Source: Monosiga brevicollis MX1 (Eukaryota > Opisthokonta > Choanoflagellata > Craspedida > Salpingoecidae). From it: a DNA stretch of 64,000 nt. Position 1 is the first letter of the stretch. The number at the start of each line of letters is the position of its first letter. The notes under the pieces are model-generated. The model saw only the letters and a list, made by a program, of their open reading frames with translations. It searched no databases and was not told where the DNA came from. A program made the position numbers and the translations under genes. This document shows, one piece after another, positions 1 to 13,127 of the stretch. The stretch is from assembly GCF_000002865.3 (NCBI RefSeq), contig NW_001865040.1:132888-196887 (forward strand), given 5' to 3'.

Positions 1-3000
1 CATCCGCGACGCCCTCCAGGTCATCATGCGCCCTTCAACAGGTGCTTCGCCCAATAAGCGACTTCAAAAGACGGCCATCGACTATTTTTGTAAATACTTG
101 GATGATTTCACGGTGGGTCCCGTGCACTCCACTGTGCATTCGTGCTTTGCAATTGGCCCTTGATTGTCCATCGGCCCGCGCGCACCAGCCTGGAGCTGCA
201 CCCCACGCTGCCTTTGCCAGTGTCTCATGAACATTGTCATTGAGGATAGATTCCATCCACGGAGCGCTTTGGCGAGCAGTACGTTCAAGCCATTGACATC
301 GATCAGTTTGATGCTGTGCGTCAACTCGTCCTGGCAGAAAAGGCCAAATCCCAAAGTCCAGGCCTAGCAGCGTACGTTACATACACGCCCTGGCCATGAG
401 CAAACGTTTTGGGGTCGTCAATGGATACGTAAAACACCCTTCGCCATTATCCTCTCACGCACCCCTTTGGCCCTTGGTGTTTGCGCCGCTTGACACAGGA
501 AATTTGGCTTCATCTTCATGCTGTTTATGTTTGAGAGTTTCAGCATGTGGCTCACTCGCTTCATTCAAGGTCCGCTTTGGCTCAGTCCCCGCCTGCCCAC
601 TTCTCTCTTGTGACCTCTTTAGCAAGCTTCGTGGTCAAGTCACTCCATTTGTAAATCGGCACTCACTCTGATAATTCTCGAATTAGATCCCGCAATCAGC
701 AAGCTGAGCGAGGCACAAAAGGCTGCTTTCCAGGAGCTGCCCAAGATTTTGGAGAAAGTACAACAAACTTTGCAAAGCAACTCGCAGGTGAGCCATACCT
801 GCAAGCGACCGGCTGTACCCCAGTCGGATTTGGTGCTACGAATGTGGGGCAGGCAATCTCATCTTTGCGGATTAGATTTGGAAACGACGAGCTTCCCAAA
901 CTGCCAAGCGAGCCTCCTCGGCTACAGCCACGCCGAGCTCAAAGCGCACTTCCCACAATGCTGCCTCACCGGCTGTGCAGACCCCCGGCCCTGGTCAGTG
1001 AACTGCTTGCATAGCTTTTTTTTTTTTCATCTGGTTTTGAACCCACCGCCCCCTTTTTTTTATTTCACTCATGGTCAGCTTTTTCGGTGGCTCTCGCTTT
1101 GCTCACCTGTCATCACACTCCTCGGGAACGCCTTCATCATGTTGTCCAGGTGAAGATACACCAACACCATCCGTCAAGAGCAACGCATTACCGACACTCC
1201 CCCGTGTGGGTGATGGTGCCTTGGGTATCACCGACGGGTCCTACCTGTACCCGTCTCCTGCTGCGGCCGTATCCCCTGCAACGGCAACCACGGCATCAAC
1301 TTCGATCAATCAGGTTGTGTCACAAACAATTCAAGGACCACCAGGCACTGCAACTGCTGGCCCTGTCGGAGGAGCTGATGATCCCGTGATCTTGCCCAAG
1401 CCTGCGCAATTACGTGAGCTGGTCAAGGAACAAGGCATCCCCCGACATTGGCCCCACAATCTCAAGGAACTTGCTCTCAACCTCAGCCATGAAAGCATGT
1501 TTGAACCCTTTTCAAAGAGATACCACCGAGTGACGGCCATGATAGAGGCCGCCAATCCCCAACATGCGAGCGTTCTAGCGCGTGAAGAGGTGACGCAATG
1601 CGGTCGCGACGCTTTTCGGGCCCTGCCACTTGAGGAGCACTCCTTTGAGATGAATGAGAAGGGCCGCGATGCGCAAGCGCGCCTCGAACTGCACTCTGGC
1701 AATTTGCAGGCACGTAGTGTTCCTGCACGATCGATCCGATGACACCACAGTTTGGCCGTCTGATACACTCGAATTGGCACGAACCAACCTCAGGTGTCTG
1801 TGGCAAGCTCTGCCATGTATTTGGCCGGCGTCCTGGATGCCAATTCTGGACAGACCACGCTGCGCCACCTCCTTGGGTCTGTAGTAATCATTGCCTGCAA
1901 TTTGCTCTGATCAACATACAAATAGGATGCTAACCTGGCAATTGTGGCATGGATGCGGCCACCTTGTAGGGCTCGCAACCTCTTCTCCCGTTCGTTGCGC
2001 AACATGCCCAAGGATTACATTGCACGCATCGTGTTTGATATCCGCCACCGCACGCTCTATCTCTCCCGTCAAGACCAGGTGAGCTGAGCTCGGGTGAAGT
2101 GGTTTTAGACCAATCTTAATGCTGATGCTCGCGTTTCTGATACTCGCTTCTCCGCTTGGATACTCGCGCAACCGCAACGCGTGCCACAAAGGTGGTTGCG
2201 GGAATCAATTTTCGCTGTTTCCCAGAACACGCGATTGTTGAAATTGTCTTTGTTGCCGTCGACTCTTCGGAGCAAGTCAAGGTGCGTTCTTCCAGGTGCT
2301 CGTCATGTAATTTCGTTTCCTCTGATTACTTCCTACTGCATGAGTGTGCCATTTGTACCTGTGGTATTCACACTGCGCCATATTTTCATGCACCTTCTCC
2401 TTGATGCTTCCTCAACGCGGCGCTTGGTCTGTTGGTCATGGCACAGGGCTTTGGCACTTACTTGATGAATCATATGAAAGCGTATGCGCTGAAGCTGCAT
2501 TGCACTGCTTTGGTGACGTTTGCCGATGACTCGGCAGTCGGATACTTTAGCAAACAGGGCTTTACCCAACACCTCACCCTCGCACCAAAGCGCCTTGCCG
2601 TGGCCAAGGTCAGTTAATAATGAGTCAGAGCCATTGACAGACCCCCGGCAGAACTCAATCCTGAGCTCAGACACATTTTCATTCGTGGTCTGAACAATCG
2701 CACGGCATGTAGCTCTACACGGGTGGCGTCCTCATGCAGTGTGAACTGCACCCTGCGATCCCCTACCTGAATCTGAGTCAAATGATCAGTCGTCAACAGC
2801 AGGTGAGGCTGCACGCCTGGCTCAACCTGCCACCCATGAGGCATCTCTCGATCTCTCGAGCGCGCGAACATATCGCTCACGTGCCTTGTTTGGGGACTGG
2901 GTGGTGGTGCAACGATACCCCTCGATGGCAGGCTGTGTTGGACGCCAATTCACTCTCCACCCAGACGGAGCACCCGAGCGTTCCGGTGAGGTTACTTGCC

Positions 3001-4077
3001 CAACACTCTCATCAGTCGTGAAGCAACGCCAATGCACTTGCAGTCATGCTAGCATGCTAGAGAAGGTGCCACTCACCTTGGCTTTTGGACCACGTGTGGG
3101 CAATTCTACCTTTATCTACTGGAACATTATGGGTTCCCGTGCTTGTTAGGCCTTTGTCAGGGGCGAGGGCTTTGTCGCCGTCAAGGACATTCCTGGCGTT
3201 CTTGAAGCCGGCTGGTCTGATGCCATGCTGCTCCAATCCAAGCCAAAGGCGAAGCCCGCTCAGAAACGCAAAGAGCAACACAGCAAGAGCAAGCGCGGCG
3301 GACCAGGTAGCACCGGCAATTCGGGGCGTCAAGGTACCAACATAGTTCAATTGCGCAAGGTATATGGCCCACGCGTATAGCAGTCTCTCACTCTTCCTCT
3401 CGCTTTTTTTTTTTTTTTTCCTTTCTTTCTTTTTTTTTATTCTACCACTAAGGTCAACAAAGCAAAGTCATGGACAAGGCGGTGCAGACGTGGATACGCA
3501 ATGGTGGGTCTGGCAATATAGGCTTCGCTTCAAGTATCTCGATTGTCATTGTGCTTGGGCTCCTTGTTCTGATCAAACCTGACTGCTCTGGCAATGCCTC
3601 GCTTGCCCCATCAGTAATTCGAGATTTGCGTAACCACTCGCAATCATGGCCTTTTCGAGAGCCAGTCGACCCAACGGTCGGTCACTCACCCTTATCACTG
3701 CTCACGATGGAGTTGTCGCTTTTTTTGCCTCATTCCAATCTCCTCGCCGTACCTCGCCTCACACTCGGTCTCTAATGCTAGGTCTACCCCGAGTATTACG
3801 AGACCATTGCGTATCCCATGGATCTCAAAACCATTGCCGCTAAATTCAAGGCCAAGGTTTGTCGCACATTCCCCAATCAATCATATATGGTTGGCCTGAT
3901 CAAACCTAACGGCTGCTGCTTGAATCATCTTTTTTGCACGCTTGTGCCCAGGAGTACTTGACCAAGGATGATTTTGTAAATGATTGCAACCTCATGCTCG
4001 ACAATTGCGTCAACTACAACCCCCCCGACTCGGATTACTACCGCTGTGCGGAGCTTCTTCGTGTGTTCTTACAGTAG
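1..4077 (+). CDS. KAT2: GCN5/PCAF-type histone acetyltransferase (KAT2), 5' incomplete
   Basis: Lysine acetyltransferase of SAGA/ATAC-type complexes, acting on histone H3 in the nucleus. The gene is split by many short introns and its start lies before the window. Codons 2-112 and 250-371 match the PCAF-N region. The GNAT fold is clear: MPKDYIARIVFD near 2004-2040, VEIVFVAVDSSEQVK near 2240-2281 with the catalytic-type Glu of EIVF, then GFGTYLMNHMKAY from 2447, which completes the acetyl-CoA Q-x-x-G-x-G motif across an intron. The fold ends with MQCELHPAIPYLN near 2735-2775. The linker VPGI/ETGW is conserved as IPGVLEAGW near 3190. The bromodomain runs from SWPFREPVD (3640s) through PMDLKTI (3810s) to the last exon, which carries NYNPPDSDYYRCA with the acetyl-lysine Asn and stops at 4075-4077. 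Exons between about 371 and 1970 and around 2800-3150 are less certain. The family assignment is firm. Confidence 0.93.
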
Positions 4078-4605
4078 GTTTCCTCGTCATGCGTTCCTGC
4101 TTTGCGTGCCCACGCCTCTGCTCTCTCATCTCTGGCATTCGGGGCCCTCGCATCCTATTTTAGGTCCCGCTTGTTGGAGGCGACTGTGTAGAGGCATTCT
4201 CGTTTTAGGTTTAGCGCACCCGTGCCTCCCGCCAATCATGTCGCGCGAGCCCTCCTTTGATGCACGGCTCAGGTATTAAGTTGTATCCTTGCCCAGAACT
4301 CCAGAATAATAGACGTTACCATTCGGATGTGGAAATTTGCGAAGGGGGAACGCAAGTGAGGGGCGCCCTTCAAAACAAAAGCTCACACTGAAAATCAAAA
4401 AGAAAGAGAGTAGGAACAAAACTTCATGTCGAACGAAACGACAGGACAAGAACAAAATGAGAAAAAAAAACCAAAGATCTGGCCTGGTTGAGGGTGATAC
4501 TAGAAGACGCGTCTGAGAACGTTCAGGGTTAAGATATGACCCTTGACTTTTGTACTTTTTATTCGGTTCGAAAGGGATAGGGTATGCCGAGTGAGCCAAC
4601 GAGGA
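4078..4605. other. convergent 3' intergenic region
   Basis: Space between the stop codons of KAT2 (+) and the CI-MPR-like gene (-). It should hold both 3' UTRs. I see A/T-rich patches near 4380-4470 but no convincing coding region or RNA gene. Confidence 0.6.
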
Positions 4606-7600
4606 CTAGTCGAGAGCAATGATTTCATCGTCGTCATCGTCGTCATCATCCTCGGCGTGCACGCCAACGCTTCGCTCCGGGCTGAACGCCGCAGGACGAC
4701 CGCCTGGTGCAGGCTTGAAGCCAACTAGGGCGCCTTCGTCGTCGTCGTCATCATCATCATCAAAAAGATTGCGCGCCTCATCGGGCAAGGCTTCGACATC
4801 GCCCATCTTGCGATACTGATACTGTGGCTGCACGGTTGAGCGTCCAAAACAGCCCAGAATGGATGCCCGGCGTGTCGGCGACATGATAAGTACACCAGCA
4901 CCAATGGCCACGAGAGCAACGACAATGACCACCGCTGCAATGACACCACCCTTGGAGTGTTTGCCACTGTTGCTGCCGCCTTGCGAGCTGCCCTTGTCAC
5001 CGCCAGCCCCGGAAGGGCTCAGCGTCGTGGTTTCATCCTCTAGATCATGACAGGGGTCCGCTGACGGGCAGACCTCACATGTTGGCCACTCGATGCGAAC
5101 CAGACAACTTGAGGTGGGGCTCTTGGTTACCTTGGGTGTTTGCTGTTCATCGAGCGAGAGAGGCAGAAGAGATGATCTGTGAGATAAAGGCACCGCACAC
5201 CAGAGCTGCACAGGCTCTCCTTACCGTCGTGGTTGTCGAGCAGACAAAGTCGATTTGCAGAGAGTAAGCACCACCAGCCCCAACGTCACAATCGTCCCCG
5301 CCATCCGTGTACTGCAGATAAACACTGTTGCCCAGTGACTGAGGCTTGGCGTTGTCAAAGCTACCCAGCGAGACAGCTTGGTCCTGCCCATCCAAGTGCA
5401 GGCAGGCCGCTGTGTTGTCGGAGCAGCCTCCATCCTCGACGGCAGCGCACACGTTGATGTCAATGTAGCCACCCGAAAAGTCCACCCGAGTAGGCGTCTT
5501 GCTTGGCTTGGACAGAGGCGACAGGTCAAAAGTCCAGCCATTTGACTCAACCAAACATTCATCGCTTGATTCCTTGATTGGGCAAGCCATGTGGGTATAC
5601 CAAGTGAAGTAATAATGACAGTACGAATCTTCGCCATCATATTCCAATCGATTCTCGGCCAAGTCCGCCTGCGAAGCCACAATAAAGTGAATAGAGTGCA
5701 AATAACTACAGCAAGCCCACCATGAACGAGTTGTCCCAAAAACACATGACAACTTTGACATACCACGCATTGAAAAGTGACGGTGGCCGCACGTGTATAA
5801 GTTCCGTGGCACTTGCTGGTACCACCCTGCATTTGCATCACAAGCTCACCATCGGGAGAAATCTCAATACCCAAACTCTTGCCGAGGGAGATGCCACCTT
5901 TACCATTGGGCTGTTGGCAGCCGCTGGCCGCCTTGTCATCGCCGCAGGTGATAGTGTCGCACACACTGATGGTATAGCTTGTATCCGTGGCCTTGTCGAC
6001 GCCTACCCCGGTCAAGCTGGCACCCTGGTTCAGCATGGCATACTTCTCATTCGTGATGGGATTGCGGAGCACGCAACCAGCCTGTAGCTGAGACTTGACG
6101 GGACAGGCCGCTGTGGTTTTCCAGTGCATGACGTAGTGGCAAGCTTGGTCCTCCGCGTGAAAGTAGGGCACGCCCAAGGGCGAAGCGGTTTCAGGATCCT
6201 CATTGCACTCAAAGATGATATCAGTTGAGCGCTCGACCGTCTGGCCTCCCACATGGCAAGCCGTGCCCCCTGAGTAGTGAAGCTTGAGTTTGCCATCCTC
6301 CAAGTAAGGTTCCGTGTCCAGCGTTCCCAACTTGTAGGCTGCGCCAGTGCTCTTTTCAATCTAAAACCACACACGAGGTCGGATCACATCTCGTTCAGAG
6401 TCGAGTCATTGTCGCACCAAAGGCACTACCTTACAGACTCTTGCTTCTTCCCGTCCCTGCCTCGCCCACCCTGTGCCGCCCTCTCCCCTGTATCTCCCCC
6501 TTGCTCATGTTGTACGCACCTGACAGGCCGCCGAGTTGCCACATTGCCGCGTCTCTGTGGGCAAGCCCGTCAAGAGATGGCAGACGTTGATAAAGTAGTC
6601 GTGCTTGGCATCAGAGTCTTCGTTGCGAACCTGCCAACTATCTTGGTGGGTATAGCGCTTCAGGACTGATAGATCGTAGGCCGTGCCGTCTGCGCTGACG
6701 ACCGTGCAATCCATGTCCGTGGTCTCGGGGCAAGCGTACTTGGTACCAACATGGAAAACGTTGACGCAGTCGTCCGCCGTAGCGTCAAGCGTCACCTCCT
6801 TCTCTACCTCTGGGTCGCAGTAGAATTGAATGACAGAGCTATAGGTAGATGTCCCTTCTCCGCAAGGGTCGCCGTTCTTGTACTCGAGCTGCAAAGAGTG
6901 ATCCACAATCGTCAAGTTGGCATTGACCTCGCCCAAGCCTGTTTGCTGGCCCTTGCACACGCCGCTGCCCGCAGAGCTGCTGCATCCATTATGCGACTCA
7001 CAAATGGCCACGCTGTAGGAGCCTTGGCCATCAGTGTATGGAAGTGCGGCCTTGCCCAAGGGCGACAGATCGTACACCTGGCCTGTCATGGGATCCGCCA
7101 CGGTGCAGTCACCAGTCACTTCCGCCTCCTTGGGCGCGCACGCATACATGGTATCCCAGCGGAATTCGTAATGACATGCTGAGGATTCACCAATGAAGAT
7201 GGGATAGCCCACCTCGCCCTCGTGCTCGGCGCAATAAAAGTTGATCACGGCTGAACGGTCGGCGCCGTTGCAGTCGGTGCTAAAGCCTTGTGGCAGGTCG
7301 TAGCTGAGCTGAAAGTGAACGTCGCCATCGTCGTCCTCAATGGCCACGGGTTCGTGGCGAGCCTGACCCACCACACGCGGGGCGTAGGAGGCATCGTTGG
7401 GCGCAGTCTGGCACATAGAGGCCCCCAGACAAGCACCCATACCAGCAAAGTGGTTCAAAGACCCACAGACGTTGATATCAAAGACGTACTTGTCCTTCTC
7501 AGAAACGTTCTCTTCGTTGTATGCGACCCAATTGGGTGGGTCGTCCGTGGCCATCCTGCGGAGCTCTCCAAAGTCGTAGGTGATGCCCTTGTGGTTCACA

Positions 7601-10600
7601 GCACATTCAAGCGGTGTGATGGGCTCAAGGCCGCTGCTGCCACACGCGTACTTGGTGCGCCAGGTGAATTCGTACTGGCACTGATTCGTCTCGCCCACAT
7701 AATATGGGGTCCCTTCGTCCACCTCCGGTGCGCATTCAAAGTTAATAACGGTACCGCGCGTCATGCCGTCGCCGCAGCCGTTGGAATCGCCATCCGTGTA
7801 CTCGAGCACAAGCTCGCCGCTCTTGAAGTACGGCGCACGGGTAAAGTGACCCAAGCTGTGGGCACTACCACTTTTCTTCTGACAGGCGCCGGCTGTACCA
7901 ACGCCCGGCTGGCAGGTCTCGGCCAGGTCGCCACACACGTGCAGCAAGTAGGAGTACTCCGGATCCGAGTCGGACTGAGCAGTAAAAGTCTTGCCTGCCA
8001 GGGCAGTGAGATCGTAAGTCACACCTTGGATGTCCGTCACAATACAGTCCTCCTTGGTCAGGGTGTGCGAGGGTGCCACCGTGGTGCTCTGTTCATTCTC
8101 ACAGTGAGCCAGGGGATGAACCCAAGAAAAGATGTAATCGCAGTTCTCGTTTGGCGTGTTGATCAGTTCAGGGACACCAATGCGACCGTCAGGGCTGCAC
8201 ACTAGATTGATGGTGGCTGTGGACGTGCCGCTAGTGAATGGGCAATCACCGCCCGCGTAACTGATGACGTACTGCCCGTCCACGTTGATCATGGGTTGCT
8301 GGATGTTACCAAGAGAATAGTACTTGTCGTCCACATTCAGGCAGATACCCGAGTTGCCGCCACAGGCTGTGGAAGGCGGGGCGACCAACGTGCGGCAGAC
8401 ATTGAAGATGACTGTGGACCCTGGCACGCGGAAGCTGGACGAGGCCACGTAGTCCATGTCATTCTTCATCAGGTCGGAGAGATCAAAGCTGGGCGAATCG
8501 CTGTTGATGGGATCAGTTGCCTCGCAAGGCACACGTCGCGTCTCTTGGCATGCGTACTTGGTAGCAACTTCAAGCTCGTATTGGCACGAATTCTCACCGA
8601 GAAAAGAGAGATCGGCCTCGATCGACTCGTTACAGCGAAAGAGCACCGTCGTGGAGCGGAGGACAGACCCGTCAAAGCAACCAGAGCCGTTGGCATACTG
8701 AAGCTTGAGGGTGCCGTCGTCGGCGTAGAGGCGGGCACTTGGCTTGCCGAGCGCGTTGGCCTTACTCGGGTCGTCAATCAATGCCTGACAGGCGCCTTGA
8801 CCCTGGCAAGCTGTGGGAACGGATGTGCCGAGCTTGCCACACACGGACAACGAGTATTTGTACGCGTCAGTGCCGTGCGTGTAAGTGGTCGTCAAGGGAT
8901 CGTGGTTCATCAACGCGGAGAGATCAAAGATGTTGCCATTCTGCTCCACCTTGCAATCGCCCACAACTTCGCCCTCGTCGTCATCTGCCTCTGCGCAGGC
9001 GTAGCTCGTTTGCCAGGTGAACACATATTCGCAGCCGTTGGCAGAGGTGTACTGATACTCAGGGGCACCGATGTAGCCCATCTCGTTCTTGCAGACAAAG
9101 AGAATGCGAGCGCTGTAGCGCGTCTCGACGCCGTCCGAGGTGGTGCATTCATCACCGTACGAGTAGCTGAGGGTCAGAGTGCCGTCTGCGGCAATGTATG
9201 GGGCGCTCGGGTTTCCGAGTGAGATGTGCTCACCGCTGCTTTCTGTGAGACAAGCCGCTGAGAAGCCACCACAGGTTGTGCTTTGCTCATTGAGGCGTCC
9301 ACAGACGTTGAGGGCAAAGTGCACGCCACCTGCGCCAACGGCGACGTAGTTGGATGAGGACTGCTTGAGAGCATCGAGGTGGTAGTCATGACCATTGTTA
9401 CTAGCCCGGCATTCAATCTCCGGCAGACAGGCTAAGGGGGTCTTCCATTTGAAGACATAAATGCATGGGTCAATCTCGGTGAAAAACTGTGGCGCGTCAT
9501 CGGGGTTGGCTTCCTCACACTCGAAAAAGATTTTGGTGGTGCGATGCACCGAGTTACCGCAGGTCTCGCCACCAGTGTATTTGAGCATGAGTGTATCATC
9601 CTCAAACATGAGGTCGCCGTTGGCATCACCCAGAAGCTTCGGGAACTGATCATCACCGGGTTTGGTCTGGCAGGCCCCGACGCTGGCGTCGCTCGTCTTG
9701 CCCGGACAGGTGATGGCGCGGCAAATATCCACGTAAAAGGTGTAGCCATGGATGGGTTCTGTGACGGCGTACCCGGTGCTGGTGGTGGCTTGCAAGCTCG
9801 TTAGGTTGACGAGCGTGTTTGTCACTGGATCGCGAACGGCACAATCCTTCCCTTTGAGCACCTTGACCGGGCAAGCAACGGGCGTGCGCCAGCGGAAGCG
9901 ATACAGGCATGTGTGGTACGTCATCTTTTCCACAAACACTAGGCCCTCATCGGAGGTGCTGCACTCAAAGTCCAAGCGCGCCTCGCAGCCGTCCTGGCCC
10001 CCTTGATAGAGAATATAGAGCTGGTTGCGGTCGGCATCGTATTGCGGAGCACTAGGGGTACCGAGACTCACGTCCGTGTCACCTACGGCATCCAGCTGAC
10101 ACACGCCGGCATCGACGGGACAGTTCTCGCCCGAGATGGCAGTGACGGGGCGGCAGACATTAATTTGAAAGGTGCTGCCCCCGCCGCCAGCCTGATAGTT
10201 GCTGTGTGAGTTGACCAGACGAGTCAAATCATAGTAGTCACCGTGTTCACCCAAAACGCTGCAGGGAATGGGCTTGAAGGCGGACGTGCACACAATGTCT
10301 GTGTACCAGGTGAGGAGGACAGTGCAGCCATCGTCATCAAAAACGACCACGTCGTTGTTCTTGTGAGCGCCCTCGGGGCAGACGAAGGAGATGATTGTTT
10401 CCTTCTTGACCATGTCACCATACGCTGAGCACGTTTGGCTTGAGACGAGGGTCATGAAGACGTCATCGTCCTCGACTTGGATTTTCGAAGTGGCATCGCC
10501 AAACGCTTGCTGGCCATCAAGATTGCAGACAGCGCCCTGTCCGGCGCAGTGGCTGTTGGTGCCACACACGCTGACGTGGTAGGCACTCTGGCCGTCGTGT

Positions 10601-13127
10601 TTGGCGATAAATTCCTGATCCTTGAGGCGTGAAAAGTCAAAGATCTGGCCTTCGGGGCTGGTGGCTTTGCAGTTGGTGCTGTTGGCCTCATGCAGAGCAC
10701 AGGCCAGCGGTGTCTCCCAACTAAACTTGTAGGAGCAGGTCGACACCTCGCCTAGAACGACGGGTGATCCCTGGATCTCACTGCAGAGGAGAATAAGGCT
10801 TGCGTTTCGATAAGCATTGGCGGCAGGACACCAATCGCCCGTAACAAAGTCAATCACGAGCTCGTTGTCGCCATTGACGTAAGGCTGCGTAGCCTGACCG
10901 AGGCTGCGAGGCTCAAAGCTCGCCGAGCTTGATGGGTCGGCCAGGACCTGGCAAATGCCGGCATTGGCCCGGCAGCCAACACTTTCCTCATTCTCGACAA
11001 TATTCTGACAAACATTGATCAGGTATGCATACTTGCCTGCCAGCCGGTTGAACGTCACGGAACACAACAAGGCGTGAGAGTAGACCGGACGAGTGGACAC
11101 AGCGGTAGAGGAATGAACGGGACAAGGTTTTGGATTGAGAGACTCGGGAAGGATGAGCGTCGCGGGAGCCAAACACCTACCATCCTCTTGATCTTCGTCA
11201 ACGGTGCGCCAATTGTCGTGTTCCAAGGTTAGGTCGCTGAGATCAAAGTTGTAACCGGGAACGCCGCAAGGGATGGCTTCGGGTTGACAAGCAAGAGCGG
11301 TCAAGAGCTCAAAAACAGGCTCGCAGTCATGCTCAACATCCAGAGTTGTATCGGTACGATGGATAAAGTTGGCATCCAAGCGCGTGGCTTCGGGGTCGCA
11401 CACAAAGTTGACAATGGCGTGGAAAGACTGCGTCGGGTCCATGTGGCAAGTTTCGGCGGTGAATTCCATGCGCAAGTTTTCGCCGTCAGCAATGATGCGA
11501 TGGGCAGGCGAGGCCAGTGTCTCGTTGATCGGACCCTCATCGTCTTCATCCTCGGTGAGGCAGATGCCCGCAAGGTCGTTTCCGCAGCGATAGCCGCCGT
11601 CGCAAAAGGAGATGGCCATGCGATGTTCCTCGTTATATTCAACGTTCTCAATCGTGTTGATGGCGGAGAAATCATACTGGAAACCACCGGCTGTGGTGAT
11701 GGTGCAGGTGGTGTTAACGGTAACAACTTCATCCTCGCCGCCGCTGGTCTTGGAGGTGACGGGACAGGCGTAGGGTGTGGTCCACTCGAACAAGTAAACG
11801 CAGGTTTCAATCTCAGATTTATAAACGGGCTCGGCCGTGACCGGGCTGTCAGGATCACACGTGAGCTCGATGATGGTGCGGCGCTGACGCGCACCGCAGG
11901 GCGTGCCACCCTCGTACACAAGCTTGACAATGCCATCGCTGATCTGAGGCGTAGCGACCTGGCCAAGTGAGAAGCTGGTGCCGTCAACATTAGTAGTGTT
12001 GATTTTGCGCTGACAAGCGGCGCTGACGTCGTCGGCGCACGTGGCCGGTAGAGAGCCGGTGGGCACAAGGGAGCGACAGACGTTGATCTCCATGGAATAG
12101 TCCTCGCCGCCGCCATCCAATCGGAGCACCTCCCAATTAGTGGTGGAACGGATGAGGGGAGAAAGGTCGTAGTAGTCCTTCGTAACCGGATCGGTCACCG
12201 AGCACTCCACCTCCGTGCCGTGATGAACGTTGGCGCAGGCCAAATCAGTCTCCCAGCGAAAGAGATACTCACAGGCGTGGTGGAGTTCACCCTCGTAGAT
12301 CGGATGACCACGACCGTGGGTATTGCACACAAACTGGATGTTGCTCTGGCGGGGCAGCTTATCACACTTGGTACCGTCAAAGTAGGTCAGCTCCATCCCA
12401 TGGCTCTTTTCCGTCTACGGGTGAGCGATCGCGGGGCGAGTACATGATGTGCTGCGGTGAGTACTACCACTCGCTTTCGTCCGTTGCGAGAGCCGGAGAT
12501 ACACAACGAGGGCACCCAAGAGAAAACAACGCAGAAACGCTACCTCGTCGATCCATTGCAGGGACGTGGTGCGGTGGCCCAAATCAAAGGGGTATGCGTC
12601 GCGGTCGGCAGCCGGAGCCAGCGAAGGATCAACGAGAGCTTGGCAAGCCGCCGAGTCGGCGCTGAGTGAGTGGCAGCGCTGACCCGAGGTACCGGCCTTG
12701 GTAAGGTTGGCGCACACGTTGATGTAGTACACGGTGTTGCTTGAATCCAGATCATGCAGCATGTAATCGGGCTGATTTCCCCTGTGACGATCAGCCGAGG
12801 CAAGCGAGGTCGAGGAGCAACACGAATGAAAGGAGGTCTGGACATGATCTAGAATCTGTCTGCGAGAGTGACCCTAAGCAGCCCCACGCCACCCGACTTG
12901 GTACGTTGCTGTGCCGGGCGCGAACATTGGCACAACTTTGACGCCATGGGTGGTACTTACGTGCGGGTCAAAGGCCGGAGATCAAATGCTGCGACGCCTT
13001 CGGCCGTCTCATACTGTAGGCAGCAGCCATCGTTGCAGCCAGCAGCCGTCGCACGGTCAAGGCTGGACCAGCCAATGAGAAGTAACAGGCCAATAAAGGC
13101 CATTTTTTGCCCGCTGCGCGTCCCCAT
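4606..13127 (-). CDS. IGF2R: cation-independent mannose-6-phosphate receptor-like protein (16 CIMR/MRH repeats)
   Basis: Type I membrane receptor, likely carrying lysosomal cargo between Golgi and endosomes. Modelled exons are 13127-12961, 12781-12544, 12414-11181, 11036-6520, 6360-5764, 5668-5225 and 5142-4606. All phases agree and give about 2577 residues (vertebrate CI-MPR is about 2490). A signal peptide (MAFIGLLLLIGW) is followed by 16 repeats with the pattern FDLSPL...YxINVC...C..AC...LG...L.Y.GG..C...I.F.C...C.Y.F.W.T..ACP, then a partial repeat half, a Gly/Ser stalk, one membrane helix (GGVIAAVVIVVALVAIGAGV, about residues 2465-2487) and a tail of about 90 residues. The tail has YRKM (a YxxPhi motif) and two Asp clusters, and ends DDDEIIALD, close to the acidic-dileucine signals of animal MPRs. 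Several repeats keep the Arg and Glu/Tyr positions used for M6P binding (for example TRGTVINFEC then GETNQCQY). The Gln position could not be assigned, so ligand specificity is inference. Human IGF2R is the reference; IGF2 binding is not implied. Confidence 0.92.
11037..11180 (-). other. in-frame, stop-free intron within the CI-MPR-like gene
   Basis: 144 nt read on the minus strand between donor GTAGGTGTTTGG and acceptor CGGCTGGCAG. Its length is a multiple of three and it has no stop, so a naive translation reads through it and inserts 48 residues (Cys-poor, Pro-rich) in the middle of repeat 4. Removing it joins EDG to KYAYLINVCQ and restores the spacing seen in the other 15 repeats. An intron is the best explanation; regulated retention cannot be excluded. 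Confidence 0.85.

Noticed and set aside
6751-12000. Plus-strand open frames of about 300 codons opposite the CI-MPR exon
   Set aside because: Shadow frames of a conserved Cys-rich repeat gene; no family features or splice logic of their own.
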